NCBI RefSeq assembly: GCF_020297485.1
Contig: NZ_JAIWZC010000001.1
Location: 1,798,001-1,862,000 of the forward strand
DNA from: Enterocloster clostridioformis
GTDB taxonomy: Bacteria; Bacillota; Clostridia; Lachnospirales; Lachnospiraceae
Direction of reading: 5' to 3'
DNA length: 64,000 nt
Each line of letters begins with the position of its first letter. Positions within the stretch are counted from its first letter, which is position 1. Of the stretch, positions 8,483 through 17,120 are shown piece by piece. The position numbers and the translations under genes are program-made. The notes beneath the pieces are model-generated. The model was not told the origin of the DNA and searched no databases. It worked only from the letters and a program-made list of their open reading frames with translations.

Positions 8483-9412
8483 ATGGATTTGAAGCAGTTG
8501 GAATACATGGTCGCAATCGCAGAATGCGGGAATATATCAAGGGCAGCAGAAACATTATTCATAACACAGTCCGGACTGAACCAGCAGCTGATTAAACTGG
8601 AAAAAGAGCTGGGTCAGCAGCTCTTTTACCGGAATAAGCATTATCTGCGAACAACACAGGCCGGAAAATTATATATTGACAGCGCTAAGGAGATCCTGCG
8701 CATTAAGAAAAATACATATGCGCAGCTGGAGGATTTAAAGGGCAATGTGGTAGGAGAAATTGCCCTGGGGCTCACCCATGAGCATGGAATTGATATTTTT
8801 ACCTCGGTTTTTCCGGATTTTAACCACAGATACCCGGGAGTTACCTTTAATCTTTTAGAGAGAATAGTGTCTGACCAGCATAATTTTCTTCTGGGAGGGC
8901 ATCTGGACTTTGGAATCATTATGCTGGCTGATTCAGATAAGATAGACCTGGAATATATTAAACTCTATAATGAGAATCTGGTGCTGGGAATTCCCAAAAA
9001 CCATCCAATGGCCAAATACGCCTCCGCTCCCGGAGAACCGTTGTCCACCATTGACCTGCGCCTTTTCAGGCAGGACAGCTTCTCCCTGATTTTCGCTTCA
9101 TCTACCATGCGCAAGGTGATTGACCCCCTGTTTAAGGAAGCAGGCTACCAGCCTCATATTCTGATTGAGTCTGCCATGAACCATGCCCTGATACAGCTGG
9201 TAAGCAACGGATTCTGCTGCACAATCCTTCCCCAGTCACGGGTTCTGGTAAGTCCGTACAGTACTAACTGCGCCTGGTTTCACCTGTCCTCCCGCCCTAA
9301 CTGGAATATCTATGTTGCATACAGAAAAGACATGCATCTGAATGAAGTGCATCGTTACTTCATTCAGCTGGCTAAACATTATGGAAATGAGTTGGAAAAG
9401 AATTTTTTATAA
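8483..9412 (+). CDS. LysR-family transcriptional regulator
   Basis: The start at ATG 8483 (MDLKQLEYMVAIAECG) follows AAGGGGGA. Upstream in-frame ATGs lack a ribosome site and would add a non-family extension. The N-terminal winged helix holds AAETLFITQSGLNQQLIKLE, the recognition helix, and the C-terminus has a two-lobed effector domain. The length of 309 residues is normal. It is divergent from the TRAP/amidohydrolase operon across the dyad at 8348-8393 and probably activates it in response to the transported compound. Confidence 0.92.
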   Translation: MDLKQLEYMVAIAECGNISRAAETLFITQSGLNQQLIKLEKELGQQLFYRNKHYLRTTQAGKLYIDSAKEILRIKKNTYAQLEDLKGNVVGEIALGLTHEHGIDIFTSVFPDFNHRYPGVTFNLLERIVSDQHNFLLGGHLDFGIIMLADSDKIDLEYIKLYNENLVLGIPKNHPMAKYASAPGEPLSTIDLRLFRQDSFSLIFASSTMRKVIDPLFKEAGYQPHILIESAMNHALIQLVSNGFCCTILPQSRVLVSPYSTNCAWFHLSSRPNWNIYVAYRKDMHLNEVHRYFIQLAKHYGNELEKNFL

Positions 9413-9520
9413 ACTCAAATTCACACTGGCGTCCCACAACCCGGACAGAGACCGTGGGATAAACCGGAAATTCTCTCAATTTCTCCCGCTCGAAGTCATA
9501 CTCCTTCCTTATCTTCTCTC

Positions 9521-9793
9521 TCAAATCCATAAAGGGGACAGCCGCTGTCTCTTTACGGGATTTTCCGTCCAGACTTCGGGGGGCCGCCCTCTCATGGGGG
9601 CGCCCACTGCGTCCATTATATCTTCCATAATGAAAATCATCTGATCAAGCCCCTGGAAAAGCAGTAATTCCTCCACATGAAAGGATTTTACATATCCCCT
9701 GGCAATCCTGCCTGCAAAAGACTGGAGGCCAATCAGAAATGTATATGTATATTCAGGGCAACGCCCTCCGTCGCGGGGAATATCATCCTCCAT
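9521..9793 (-). CDS. Small protein of unknown function
   Basis: A 90-residue frame whose middle (TYTFLIGLQSFAGRIARGYV, then KSFHVEELLLFQGLDQMIF) has the alternation and acidic helices of a folded protein. Its C-terminal proline/arginine-rich end looks ragged and may be a fusion. The family was not recognised. It heads a stretch of small damaged genes on the minus strand. Confidence 0.4.
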   Translation of the reverse strand: MEDDIPRDGGRCPEYTYTFLIGLQSFAGRIARGYVKSFHVEELLLFQGLDQMIFIMEDIMDAVGAPMRGRPPEVWTENPVKRQRLSPLWI

Positions 9794-9832
9794 GATTATA
9801 AATTATTCTATTTCTCCCATGGCCCTCTCCTG

Positions 9833-10039
9833 TTATCTTTTATCCTGTCTATCTGTCCGGCGGAGCAATTCCGGCCGGTGACTCGTTTCCGGCCGGTATT
9901 TCCCATCCGTCCAGTGCTGCAGGATTGTCCTGATTGCCTCGTCCTCAGTGAATGCCTTGTGCCCTGTCAGATAGATACACGCCTCCTTCCACTCCTCCTG
10001 TGTGCAATCGTCTCTGTTACGCAGTATGAATTCCCTCAT
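9833..10039 (-). CDS. Small protein of unknown function, possibly truncated
   Basis: A 68-residue frame starting MREFILRNRDDCTQEEWKEA. The first 45 residues look like an acidic helical domain. The end is arginine-rich and of doubtful origin. It overlaps the end of the integrase fragment upstream. No function can be given. Confidence 0.35.
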   Translation of the reverse strand: MREFILRNRDDCTQEEWKEACIYLTGHKAFTEDEAIRTILQHWTDGKYRPETSHRPELLRRTDRQDKR

Positions 10040-10232
10040 CCACGGTCCGGGCCCTGCATTGACGGCTGAGATGCCCCCGGTACTGCATCAGCAAATCTTT
10101 GCTGAGCCCCGCCTGTCCCATAAAATCCAGCATCTCCCCCACATCATGAAGATATTTGCTTATGGTTGATTCTGATTTTTCCTCAGTACGCAAATAAGTT
10201 TCAAATTTCGTCAGCAGCATTTCCTTTTCCAT
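10017..10232 (-). pseudogene. Tyrosine recombinase, N-terminal core-binding domain only
   Basis: ATG 10232 begins MEKEMLLTKFETYLRTEEKS, followed by ESTISKYLHDVGEMLDFMGQ and LLMQYRGHLSRQ, the SAM-like core-binding fold of phage-type integrases. The frame then degenerates (CRARTVDEGIHTA) and stops. The catalytic Arg-His-Arg-Tyr domain is absent. It is an integrase cut off at about residue 60. Confidence 0.7.
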
Positions 10233-10432
10233 AAATTCCTCCGTTTCCAGTCCAGTTAACAAGTTGCCATATATTTATTCATCAAAAAACTGGGGGGTTA
10301 TTTTTCATGGCATGAGGAAGGATGCCGCGGCTGTATTTTCATCGTGAAATAGTTACTGCCTTTGAAACAATAAAATCTAATGTACATCTTGGTAACGGCG
10401 TCTCTGCCGCAGATAATTTTCAAAGCCGTATC

Positions 10433-10588
10433 CTATTTGCCGAAAACCGCTTCCGCCCGTTTCATGTTTTCCATGATTGGTACGCCAAAGGAACATCTTG
10501 TCCCGCATGAGCCGCACCGGATACATTCTCCCCCATAATGTCCCAGCAGTTCATAATGTTTCCTAACAGTCTCCGGCACCTTTCCCCG
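10433..10588 (-). pseudogene. Aldo/keto reductase, C-terminal ferredoxin-like tail only
   Basis: One frame reads ETVRKHYELLGHYGGECIRC, then GSCGTRCSFGVPIMENMKRA and EAVFGK before a stop at 10433. The CxxCxxxC cluster followed by S/PFG(V)xI and the NMKRA helix is the iron-sulfur tail of one group of aldo/keto reductases. The catalytic barrel is deleted, and the fragment abuts a head-to-head LysR remnant at about 10588. One deletion probably removed the start regions of both divergent genes. Confidence 0.65.
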
Positions 10589-10589
10589 C

Positions 10590-10916
10590 GCGGCGGCCAG
10601 GGAGGAAAACATAACAAAAGCTGCTGCTTATCTGCATATCTCCCAGCCCACACTGTCAAAACAGCTAAAGGATTTAGAGCGGGAACTGGGCAGAAAATTA
10701 TTTGTGCGCGGCAACTACAGCATAAAATTGACCGATGAAGGGATACTGCTCAGAAAACGGGCAGAAGATATTCTGGAAATGGTCCATAAAACGACGGATG
10801 AATTCAAATCACTGGGAACCGTGACCGGCGGTAATGTATACACAGGGCGTGCCGAATCACATCCTGTCTCTGAAAGGCTGAAAAGGCGGGCCGGCCCAAC
10901 TGTTCCTGCAAAATAG
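10590..10916 (+). pseudogene. LysR-family regulator, N-terminal HTH remnant
   Basis: The frame AAREENITKAAAYLHISQPT, then LSKQLKDLERELGRKLFVRG, is a textbook LysR winged helix missing its first about 15 residues. It continues through the linker helix to TTDEFKSLGTVTGG, then falls apart and stops at 10914. The effector domain is lost. It faces the aldo/keto reductase remnant, a common regulator-target arrangement. Confidence 0.75.
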
Positions 10917-11043
10917 GATGGTGCCGCCAGGATATTCGCATTTTTCGACTTATTTATATCAATTTTGTCGTCCGTTCTCCCTTGTCAATCCACTCCTCTG
11001 CGTATAACGTAACATAGGTAACAAAAACCAAGGAGGGATTAAC

Positions 11044-11424
11044 ATGAACTACGAAAGAGAAATCAGTAACCTGCTTCGGCGCCTCGGTGTAAACAACTCC
11101 TATATAGGGTTTCGTTACACAATCTACGGCGTCACCCGAACTGCCCATGACCCCACTTTGCTTGCGTATATATCCAAGGGGTTATATGTGGATATAGCGG
11201 TCCATTACCAGACCTCTATCGGCTGTGTGGAGCGGAATATCCGCACCCTTATCAATACGATTTGGTTACACAGGGACAGAAAACTGCTAAACGAAATCTT
11301 TAATTTTGAACTTAGCCAGAAACCCCGCAACGGGGCATTTATTGACGCGCTGGCAAATTATATAGTGATGAGAGGGGCCGGCGGGGAAATTACAGACCCT
11401 GCATGTCAGCAGCAGGCAACATAG
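11044..11424 (+). CDS. Orphan Spo0A C-terminal-type DNA-binding domain protein
   Basis: A 126-residue protein starting after a strong AGGAGG site at ATG 11044. It resembles the Spo0A effector domain: an N-terminal LLRRLGVNNSYIGFRYTIYG, the LLAYISKGLYVDIAVHYQTS segment, and VERNIRTLINTIW in the recognition-helix position. There is no receiver domain, so it is not controlled by phosphorylation in the usual way. Single-domain copies occur in clostridia with unknown roles and could compete with Spo0A for 0A boxes. It is the only clearly intact gene in the 9.4-12.3 kb decay zone. Confidence 0.8.
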   Translation: MNYEREISNLLRRLGVNNSYIGFRYTIYGVTRTAHDPTLLAYISKGLYVDIAVHYQTSIGCVERNIRTLINTIWLHRDRKLLNEIFNFELSQKPRNGAFIDALANYIVMRGAGGEITDPACQQQAT

Positions 11425-11431
11425 CTCCCTC

Positions 11432-11602
11432 TCACCGCGTAAAAGGCCTTACAGCCTCCCCGTTGTCGTCCAGTTTTCCCTTAATGCTGTCCAGTAAGCC
11501 GCCGATTGTCTCATAGTCCTGTCCGGGAATGAGATTTTGTTTCTGCCAGAAATCCCAATATCCGTTGCTTTCGCGGTTTTTGATATACAAAAATTTGAAC
11601 TC
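11432..11602 (-). pseudogene. C-terminal fragment of unknown gene
   Basis: A minus-strand frame without a start reads YIKNRESNGYWDFWQKQNLI, then PGQDYETIGGLLDSIKGKLD, and ends at 11432. Composition and punctuation look coding, but upstream sequence in this frame is non-coding. The family was not recognised. Confidence 0.3.
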
Positions 11603-11862
11603 GTTTCAACCACTCTATGCTCATTATACAGGAACCGGAAGTCTGATACTTGATTTTACTTGCTGTCCGGCATCACCGGATTTATCTCTGGCTTTTGCTT
11701 TATATTTTAAACGGCGGGAAATTCTCATTTTAAAACGGCGCATTTTAAACGGCGGCAGAATACGCTTTCCAAGAGACTGCTACATGTGATACAATAACAG
11801 AAAAGCAGCCAATCCGTCAGGGGACCACTTGTTCCCAAATACCATTATGAGGAGGAGAGAAA
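11603..11862. other. Non-coding stretch with short direct repeats
   Basis: No convincing gene was found. Three spaced copies of ATTTTAAA(A)CGGCG occur at 11704-11716, 11727-11740 and 11742-11754. A TATTATA-like promoter region may serve the DUF3795 remnant that follows. Confidence 0.5.
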
Positions 11863-12097
11863 ATGAAAGCTGAATGGATAGCTCCATGCGGCATGAACTG
11901 CCGGTTTAAAGGATTTGGACAAGCGGTATCGTTCAAAATACCATATGAGCATGATTGAAAACCTCGCCACAATCCGGGACCAGGGCATGCAGTTCTTTTT
12001 ACAGCAGCAGGAAGAGGCGTTTCGCTGCCCTGTCTGCGGTCAAACACTCTGCGTACATAGAAATGAATGTCCCTCATGTAAGGCAGTGATTTGGTGA
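11863..12097 (+). pseudogene. DUF3795 family protein with internal deletion
   Basis: ATG 11863 after GGAGGAG begins MKAEWIAPCGMNCRF, the family N-terminus. In another frame the C-terminal half continues: LDKRYRSKYHMSMIENLATI, then RDQGMQFFLQQQEEAFRCPV and CGQTLCVHRNECPSCKAV, a zinc-ribbon-like end. About 45-50 central residues with further cysteines are missing at about 11904, and the frame is shifted. Role of the family: small Cys-rich, probably metal-binding, function unknown. This copy is dead. Confidence 0.75.
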
Positions 12098-12356
12098 TAA
12101 TGACTGCGGGCTATTTCCAGCTAGTCCTCTTTCTGAAGGAACACCTCTGTTTCTTGAGTTTTTTCCACGCAATTGGCAAACGTATAAACTTTTTTTCATT
12201 TTATTATACTATCTGTTTCAGTGAACCTCTCATGACTAAAGTCACAAGCTTCAGGAGTCGCCGCGGACTTAGTCCGGCTGTTAAAGGTATCCAAAGATGA
12301 CGTCCGTCTTCTGAAGCTTTACAATATGCTGTCCGTCACTTAGACAGAACGCGCCA

Positions 12357-12746
12357 TCAGAAACCGGCGTGATAATCACACTTCTGGCATTGGGACAGAG
12401 CATTCTCACAATCCTCCTTGTGATAGGCTCCGGACCAGCGGCAGATGCTCTGCAGGATTGGAACCACGCAATTCCCCTTTTCCGTCAGACAGTACTCCAC
12501 ACGGGGAGGAATTTCGTCATACTGCCTGCGATGTATGATATCATCGTTCATCAGTTCCTTTAAGGCGGCTGCCAGAACAGCGTCTGTAATGTCTGTCATT
12601 TCCCTGCGCAGTTCGCTGTAACGCAGACGCCCCTTCTCCGTTAGAACGCAGATAATCCGCGGCTTCCATTTTCCTCCAAATACATCAAGACCATATTCCA
12701 GAGGACAGCGAATGTCCTTTTTCAACTTTGGCTTATACATTTCCAT
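12357..12746 (-). CDS. HxlR-family winged-helix regulator
   Basis: About 129 residues. CPLEYGLDVFGGKWKPRIIC is the HxlR signature, followed by LRYSELRREMTDITDAVLAA (helix-turn-helix) and the wing IIHRRQYDEIPPRVEYCLTE. Two extra cysteines near the C-terminus (CQKCDYHAGF) could sense redox or electrophiles. It is divergent from a small target-like gene at 12938 that is itself internally deleted. ATG 12746 is preferred over the GTG three bases upstream. Confidence 0.92.
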   Translation of the reverse strand: MEMYKPKLKKDIRCPLEYGLDVFGGKWKPRIICVLTEKGRLRYSELRREMTDITDAVLAAALKELMNDDIIHRRQYDEIPPRVEYCLTEKGNCVVPILQSICRWSGAYHKEDCENALSQCQKCDYHAGF

Positions 12747-12937
12747 CACCCCAAAAAGTCTGTTTTTCTATAGATAAATTCATTGCGTTCATTATAGAAA
12801 ATGTACCATGAATTTTCAAGTTACTATGAAAATTATTAGTTACTTATAAATTTACGGACCTGTTCCCATCTGAAATTCTATCATCTATAATCAAATCACA
12901 ACAATCTCATATAACCAAAAAACAGGAGGAAAACCAA

Positions 12938-13122
12938 ATGAAAATTAGTGCTTATCTCGAAATCACCATGAAAATCAACGATGACAGGTTTTACACGGTT
13001 TTGACAGTGTGGAACATGCCCAGGCTTATCTTTCCAGTGAATTGTTCCAGAACGATGTATTTGTCAGCCTGAAGCCTCTCTGGAGCGCAGAAGCGGAGGT
13101 CAGAATCTACTCTGCTGCATAA
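12938..13122 (+). pseudogene. Small monooxygenase-like (ABM fold) protein with internal deletion
   Basis: After AGGAGG, ATG 12938 reads MKISAYLEITMKINDD. A shifted frame then resumes at GFDSVEHAQAYLSSELFQND and VFVSLKPLWSAEAEVRIYSA before TAA at 13120. The two pieces resemble the two ends of a ~100-residue protein often found next to HxlR genes; about 40 residues in between are lost. Naming it ABM-like is tentative. Confidence 0.55.
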
Positions 13123-13180
13123 CCTTTTACGAACACATAACAGGCGGACTGTGGATTATTTTCTTGAGTCTCGGCCTGTT

Positions 13181-13227
13181 AAAAAGATACCCTCAGCCGG
13201 GAATACTGTATATTACGGCTGAGGGTA
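13181..13227 (-). terminator. Rho-independent terminator of the CBS/SGNH gene
   Basis: On the minus strand, TACCCTCAGCCG (arm 13227-13216) pairs with CGGCTGAGGGTA (13199-13188) and is followed by TCTTTTT. It sits about 95 bases after the 13323 stop. Confidence 0.75.
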
Positions 13228-13322
13228 TACTGAGGCGGGTTCTCGTGTCCGGCCTGCAGCCCCACAGGGCGCAGGCATATGTATAGAAGCGTGCCGCCAC
13301 GGATCGTTACGGAATCTGGCTA

Positions 13323-14658
13323 TTAGCTTACTCCAAGTTTATCTTTAATATTTTCAAATATGTAATCTGTAATCACACGATTGGAATAAGGCGTAAGATG
13401 AGGCGCATCGTTTAAGAAACACCTTTGGCTATGTTTTCTATTAAATAACTCTGATAATTCAAAATAATTCTCAAATTCCTCTTTTGATTTTTCCCAGCAA
13501 TTATAACCCAAATGTAATACCACATCTCCTGCTTTTAAATCAGATTTTAGAATGTTTACGAAATCCCGGATATCCGAATAGATATTTAGTCCGCCGCCTG
13601 TTCCCAAATTACGGACAATATATTTATAACTGTTTTTTATCAGTTTCTCTTGCAATATACTTGGTATTGTCATCCTATCACTCACCCCAAATCCACGAGC
13701 AATACAAGTCCCAATAACGAATATTGTGTGGTCATATGAATCTGGTTGATAGAAAGTCATTCTCTCGTTATTGAATACATTGTATGTTTTACTATTGACA
13801 TTTGCAGGCAGATAACGTCCTTCATCTGTTTTGCAAAAATCTACGTTATGGAAATCTCCAGAAGTCCAATAAGCCACATCCGCTCTATCTTCTTGGTATA
13901 TTGAGAGGAGTTCCTCTTCACTCAAAAGACTAGGATATCGACAAAACATTTTATTTTCGTCCTTTAATTTATTGGAAACAGGTGTTTGAAAGAAGAAGTA
14001 ATCAACGCCGTTTGACATCAGGCATTTTATTGCTGTTCGTGCTATAGCTGAGAGATATATTTCTCCTATGGTGCAATTAGCGAAATTATCCAAATGCATG
14101 TAACCCTCATGGATTAACAAATCATTTTCCTGCACATCTTCTATCTTATCCATTTTTTTGATTTTTGTAAAACCCGATATATGATTTTTCAATCCAATAA
14201 TGCTCTGGTTTTCGCGAAAGTACAACACATTATTAAAACCCTCTAAATATTCCAGAGTGAAGCGGATATCACACAAATTCCAATCAAAATCAAAGGAGTT
14301 AATGAGGTTCTTTGATTTTCTAAGAACATATAATAATTCCCCATATTTTGAAAGCACAGGAACCTCTTGACATCGTGTTTCCTTAATTATCTCTGCTGCA
14401 GTTTCAATACCCCCCCCCCCCCTCACTCCCCCGCTCACAATCTATTACATAGCGAAATGAATAGTTTACATGTTTGCCAACGCTGAAATGATTTTGAAAA
14501 CTTGTGGGTGTTATGATTCCTAATAAACGATGGCTTTCGTTTCTGACATATACGTATCTATGCGAAAGAAAAAGTGTTTTTAGAAAATCTGCATTTTTAG
14601 ATTCATTGTAATTTATTTGAGCAATATCATCCAGCTCTATTCTGCAAAAATCCATCAT
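13323..14658 (-). CDS. CBS-like plus SGNH-like protein interrupted at a poly-G tract (apparently OFF)
   Basis: Two frames join at a run of 13 G (14410-14422 on the complement). The first part, from ATG 14658 after AAAGG, is about 80 residues with a CBS-like unit (VRNESHRLLGIITPTSFQNH) and ends EGGGGY-stop. The second part resumes in another frame as GGIETAAEIIKETRCQEVPV, a second CBS-like unit. It then runs into an SGNH-like C-terminus: VIGTCIARGFGV (block I), NLGTGGG (block II), LHLGYNCW (block III) and DAPHLTP (D-x-x-H block V). With 12 or 15 G the two parts would fuse into about 445 residues; with 13 G translation stops early. The AT-rich composition differs from its neighbours and suggests transfer. 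Function is unknown, possibly glycan modification. Confidence 0.7.
14410..14422. repeat. Homopolymer of 13 C (G on the coding strand)
   Basis: Thirteen consecutive C on the plus strand inside a coding region, followed shortly by C5. It is located exactly where the reading frame switches, so slippage would turn the gene on or off. Confidence 0.95.
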
Positions 14659-14754
14659 TTTATTTCCTTTCTGAAAAATCGTATTTCTCCGCAAAAGACG
14701 CATACAACTTATCCTTTGTTAGGATAGCACAATCTTGGTCGGCTCCCCTACCAT

Positions 14755-14898
14755 ATGCCCCCGATGCAGAGAAAACGGGCCAATGCCCTGATACGCCGGG
14801 CGTGCTGCAGCTGCGAGGGTGGGAACTGTACCGCCCTTGACGATGGCGACGCCTGCGCCCGCCCGCAGATGAAGTACTGTCCTCCCTTCCCTCACTAG
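14755..14898 (+). pseudogene. Cysteine-rich VLP-type small protein remnant
   Basis: A 47-residue frame with RANALIRRACCSCEGGNCTA and LDDGDACARPQ. The CC-x-C-x4-C spacing is that of the cysteine-rich VLP proteins carried by conjugative elements. The remainder of that family (a longer C-terminus) is missing, so this is probably a stump of a lost ICE. It has no obvious ribosome site. Confidence 0.5.
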
Positions 14899-14905
14899 GG
14901 GGCGT

Positions 14906-15529
14906 CTATTTTAATCTATTAACCTCATTTTGCAGATTAGCTAAAAATCTACCTGCATGTGCGCCATCCATTTGGGTATGATGGAATTGAAAGGATATGG
15001 TCAGATAATATCTAAATAGTTTCTTTTGGTATCTGCCCCATATGATAAATGGATTATTGAAAATACCACTGTTCATCCCGACAGCCCCATCAATTTCTGC
15101 ATCTATGATAGCCGAAGTACCAATTACCATACTGTCGTTCGACAGGTCTCTGTCCTGGCAGCTTTCAGCAACCTGCGCGGTATAATTCAGATACTGCTGA
15201 TTATACGCATCTAAATCTTCTGTATACAGAATATCACAGGAACTGACTTCTCCATCTTTGTTTTTTACAATTGTGTTGACCGCAATTGTATCATATTGCA
15301 GCAGCTTATCTCCCACCGGCAGAATATAGAACTCTTCCACGTTCACAGCCGCTTTTCCAATACAATAATCAAGCAGCATATTAAACTTCAACTGTCGTTT
15401 TTTACTAACTTTAATAAGGTTCGTTACGTCCAGTGTCTTAAAAAATGTCACCATCGGATTAGGCGCTTTTATCCATAGCTCATATGCCATGGCTCGTTTT
15501 GTATCTTTTGGATTGATTTCTCTTGGCAT
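14906..15529 (-). CDS. CatA-like chloramphenicol acetyltransferase-family enzyme
   Basis: About 207 residues from ATG 15529 after GGAGG; the longer 15583 start has no site. CAT-fold features include an early FFKTLDVTNLIKVSKKRQLK segment, SFQFHHTQMDGAHAGRFL with the catalytic His in H-H-x-x-x-D-G, and a central sheet with NNPFIIWGRY. The family transfers acetyl from acetyl-CoA to chloramphenicol or other hydroxyls. It is of type A/B-like length and sits 240 bases from an IS91-type element. Whether it confers resistance cannot be told from sequence; many CatA-like proteins do not. Confidence 0.85.
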   Translation of the reverse strand: MPREINPKDTKRAMAYELWIKAPNPMVTFFKTLDVTNLIKVSKKRQLKFNMLLDYCIGKAAVNVEEFYILPVGDKLLQYDTIAVNTIVKNKDGEVSSCDILYTEDLDAYNQQYLNYTAQVAESCQDRDLSNDSMVIGTSAIIDAEIDGAVGMNSGIFNNPFIIWGRYQKKLFRYYLTISFQFHHTQMDGAHAGRFLANLQNEVNRLK

Positions 15530-15962
15530 TGTTTCCTCCATAAAAATCCAATTTGCATGATTCCGTTTCTTCCATTTTACCATAATTACGAGAATGTGAA
15601 AATTACTTCTTTTCTGCCAATTTTCCGACCTTGCAAATATAAGATAAAGGCCGAGTTTATACTTCTGATCTGAAATATTGTATAATTCTTAAGGAAAGTA
15701 TCAGATTCAGAGCGACAAAAAAATGAACAGCTTATGCAAAAGATAAACTGCTCTGAATGTGATTCTTTCCAATTGTACCAAGTCGCGGAACTTTAGCCAT
15801 AGGCTGTATGGGGATAGTATTTCCCCAGGGAAGCTTAAAATAGTGGATTATGGTGGTCTGCAATGCAGAAGCAGGACGATTTTAGCTGTATCCCATATTT
15901 TTGGGTATGCTTCGCAGACCTCCCGATGGCAGGTCTTAAAAAATATATAGGAAAGCAGCCTG

Positions 15963-17120
15963 TCAGGAAGAAGGAACATGACACCTTCCCAGCTGTTTCA
16001 TGGCTGTATGACCACATTCAGGACACACACAGATATCGAAATTCCAGACTGCTTTTAAAAGCTCTGCCAGGGACATTCCGGCGTAACGCTGCTTGAAACG
16101 CTGTCCATTCTGAAGCTTAAAGATAACCTTCAGATTCTTATATTTCATCCGATTGTTCAGAAAACCATAATAGCGTATTTTCTGAAAGCCGGAAGGCAGC
16201 ACATGCATCAGGTAACGGCGTATAAACTCCGTGTTGCCAAGAGTAATCTGACGTTTTGGTTCACCCGGCTTTTTTCCACGGGCAGAGAATGTTACCGTAT
16301 CTTCCGTAACAGAAAGGATCCTGCTGTTAGAGATGGCGATTTTGTGGATGTAGCGTCCAAGGTATTCAATGACATTGCCGAAGCCGTTGAAGGTTTTCTT
16401 GATGTAGGGGCACCAGTCCATTTCATAAAGCTTATTTTTAAATTCCTTCCAGTGGTAAGAATTACGCAGGTTTTCACAGGAGGATGAAAAGTTAAGGGAG
16501 CCGCTTTCATAAAGGGAGACAAGGTGTGCCATATATTTCCCCTTAAACTTATCCCGCAGGACCTCCGTACGGATAAAAAACTTAGATGAGGATTTACGGA
16601 TTTTTCCATCTCCGGTAAGCCCGCCGCCGGAAACAATGCAGTGCATATGTACATGGTAATCCAGCTCCTGATTCCAAGTATGAAGTACTTGGATAATCCC
16701 GGGTGTTGCCCCGAGCCACTTCTTATCAGCAGATAATTCCAGAAGTGTTTCGGCGCAGCATCTGTGAAGAAGTCCATACAGAAGCTTCTGGTTGCAGTAA
16801 ATGAGGGGATTTAATTCATGTGGAAGTGTAAACACTACATGAAAATAGGGTGAATCAATGACCTCAGCACTGCGTTTATCTACCCAGATTTCTTTCTTCA
16901 CAGCCTGACAGTTGGGGCAGTTGCGGTTGCGGCAGGAATTATTGTGGACTTCCACATGCCCACAGTCGGTACACTGACTTAAGTTGACACCAAGCCTTCC
17001 GGATTTGCAGTTTAAGATGGCTCGGGCGGCTTTGCGTTGGACATCCGACTGATAGTGCCCCGGTGCTGAGAAAGCTTCATAGGACTGCTCAAATATCTGC
17101 CTGATTTTGTAATCACTCAT
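15963..17120 (-). CDS. IS91 family transposase (Y2 HUH rolling-circle type)
   Basis: About 385 residues from ATG 17120 (MSDYKIRQIFEQSYEAF), which overlaps the integrase stop by 8 bases. An N-terminal zinc-binding domain has CTDCGHVEVHNNSCRNRNCP. The HUH motif is YHVHMHC. The double-tyrosine helix is EYLGRYIHKIAISN. A C-terminal CPECGH follows. All catalytic residues are present. The enzyme nicks single strands at one end and drives rolling-circle transposition. Confidence 0.93.
   Translation of the reverse strand: MSDYKIRQIFEQSYEAFSAPGHYQSDVQRKAARAILNCKSGRLGVNLSQCTDCGHVEVHNNSCRNRNCPNCQAVKKEIWVDKRSAEVIDSPYFHVVFTLPHELNPLIYCNQKLLYGLLHRCCAETLLELSADKKWLGATPGIIQVLHTWNQELDYHVHMHCIVSGGGLTGDGKIRKSSSKFFIRTEVLRDKFKGKYMAHLVSLYESGSLNFSSSCENLRNSYHWKEFKNKLYEMDWCPYIKKTFNGFGNVIEYLGRYIHKIAISNSRILSVTEDTVTFSARGKKPGEPKRQITLGNTEFIRRYLMHVLPSGFQKIRYYGFLNNRMKYKNLKVIFKLQNGQRFKQRYAGMSLAELLKAVWNFDICVCPECGHTAMKQLGRCHVPSS

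Noticed and set aside
12247..12319. Inverted repeat AAGCTTCAG / CTGAAGCTT around a GC-rich hairpin, considered as a structured RNA
   Set aside because: Arms are short and the 55-base interior has no recognised fold; may be chance or decayed coding sequence.
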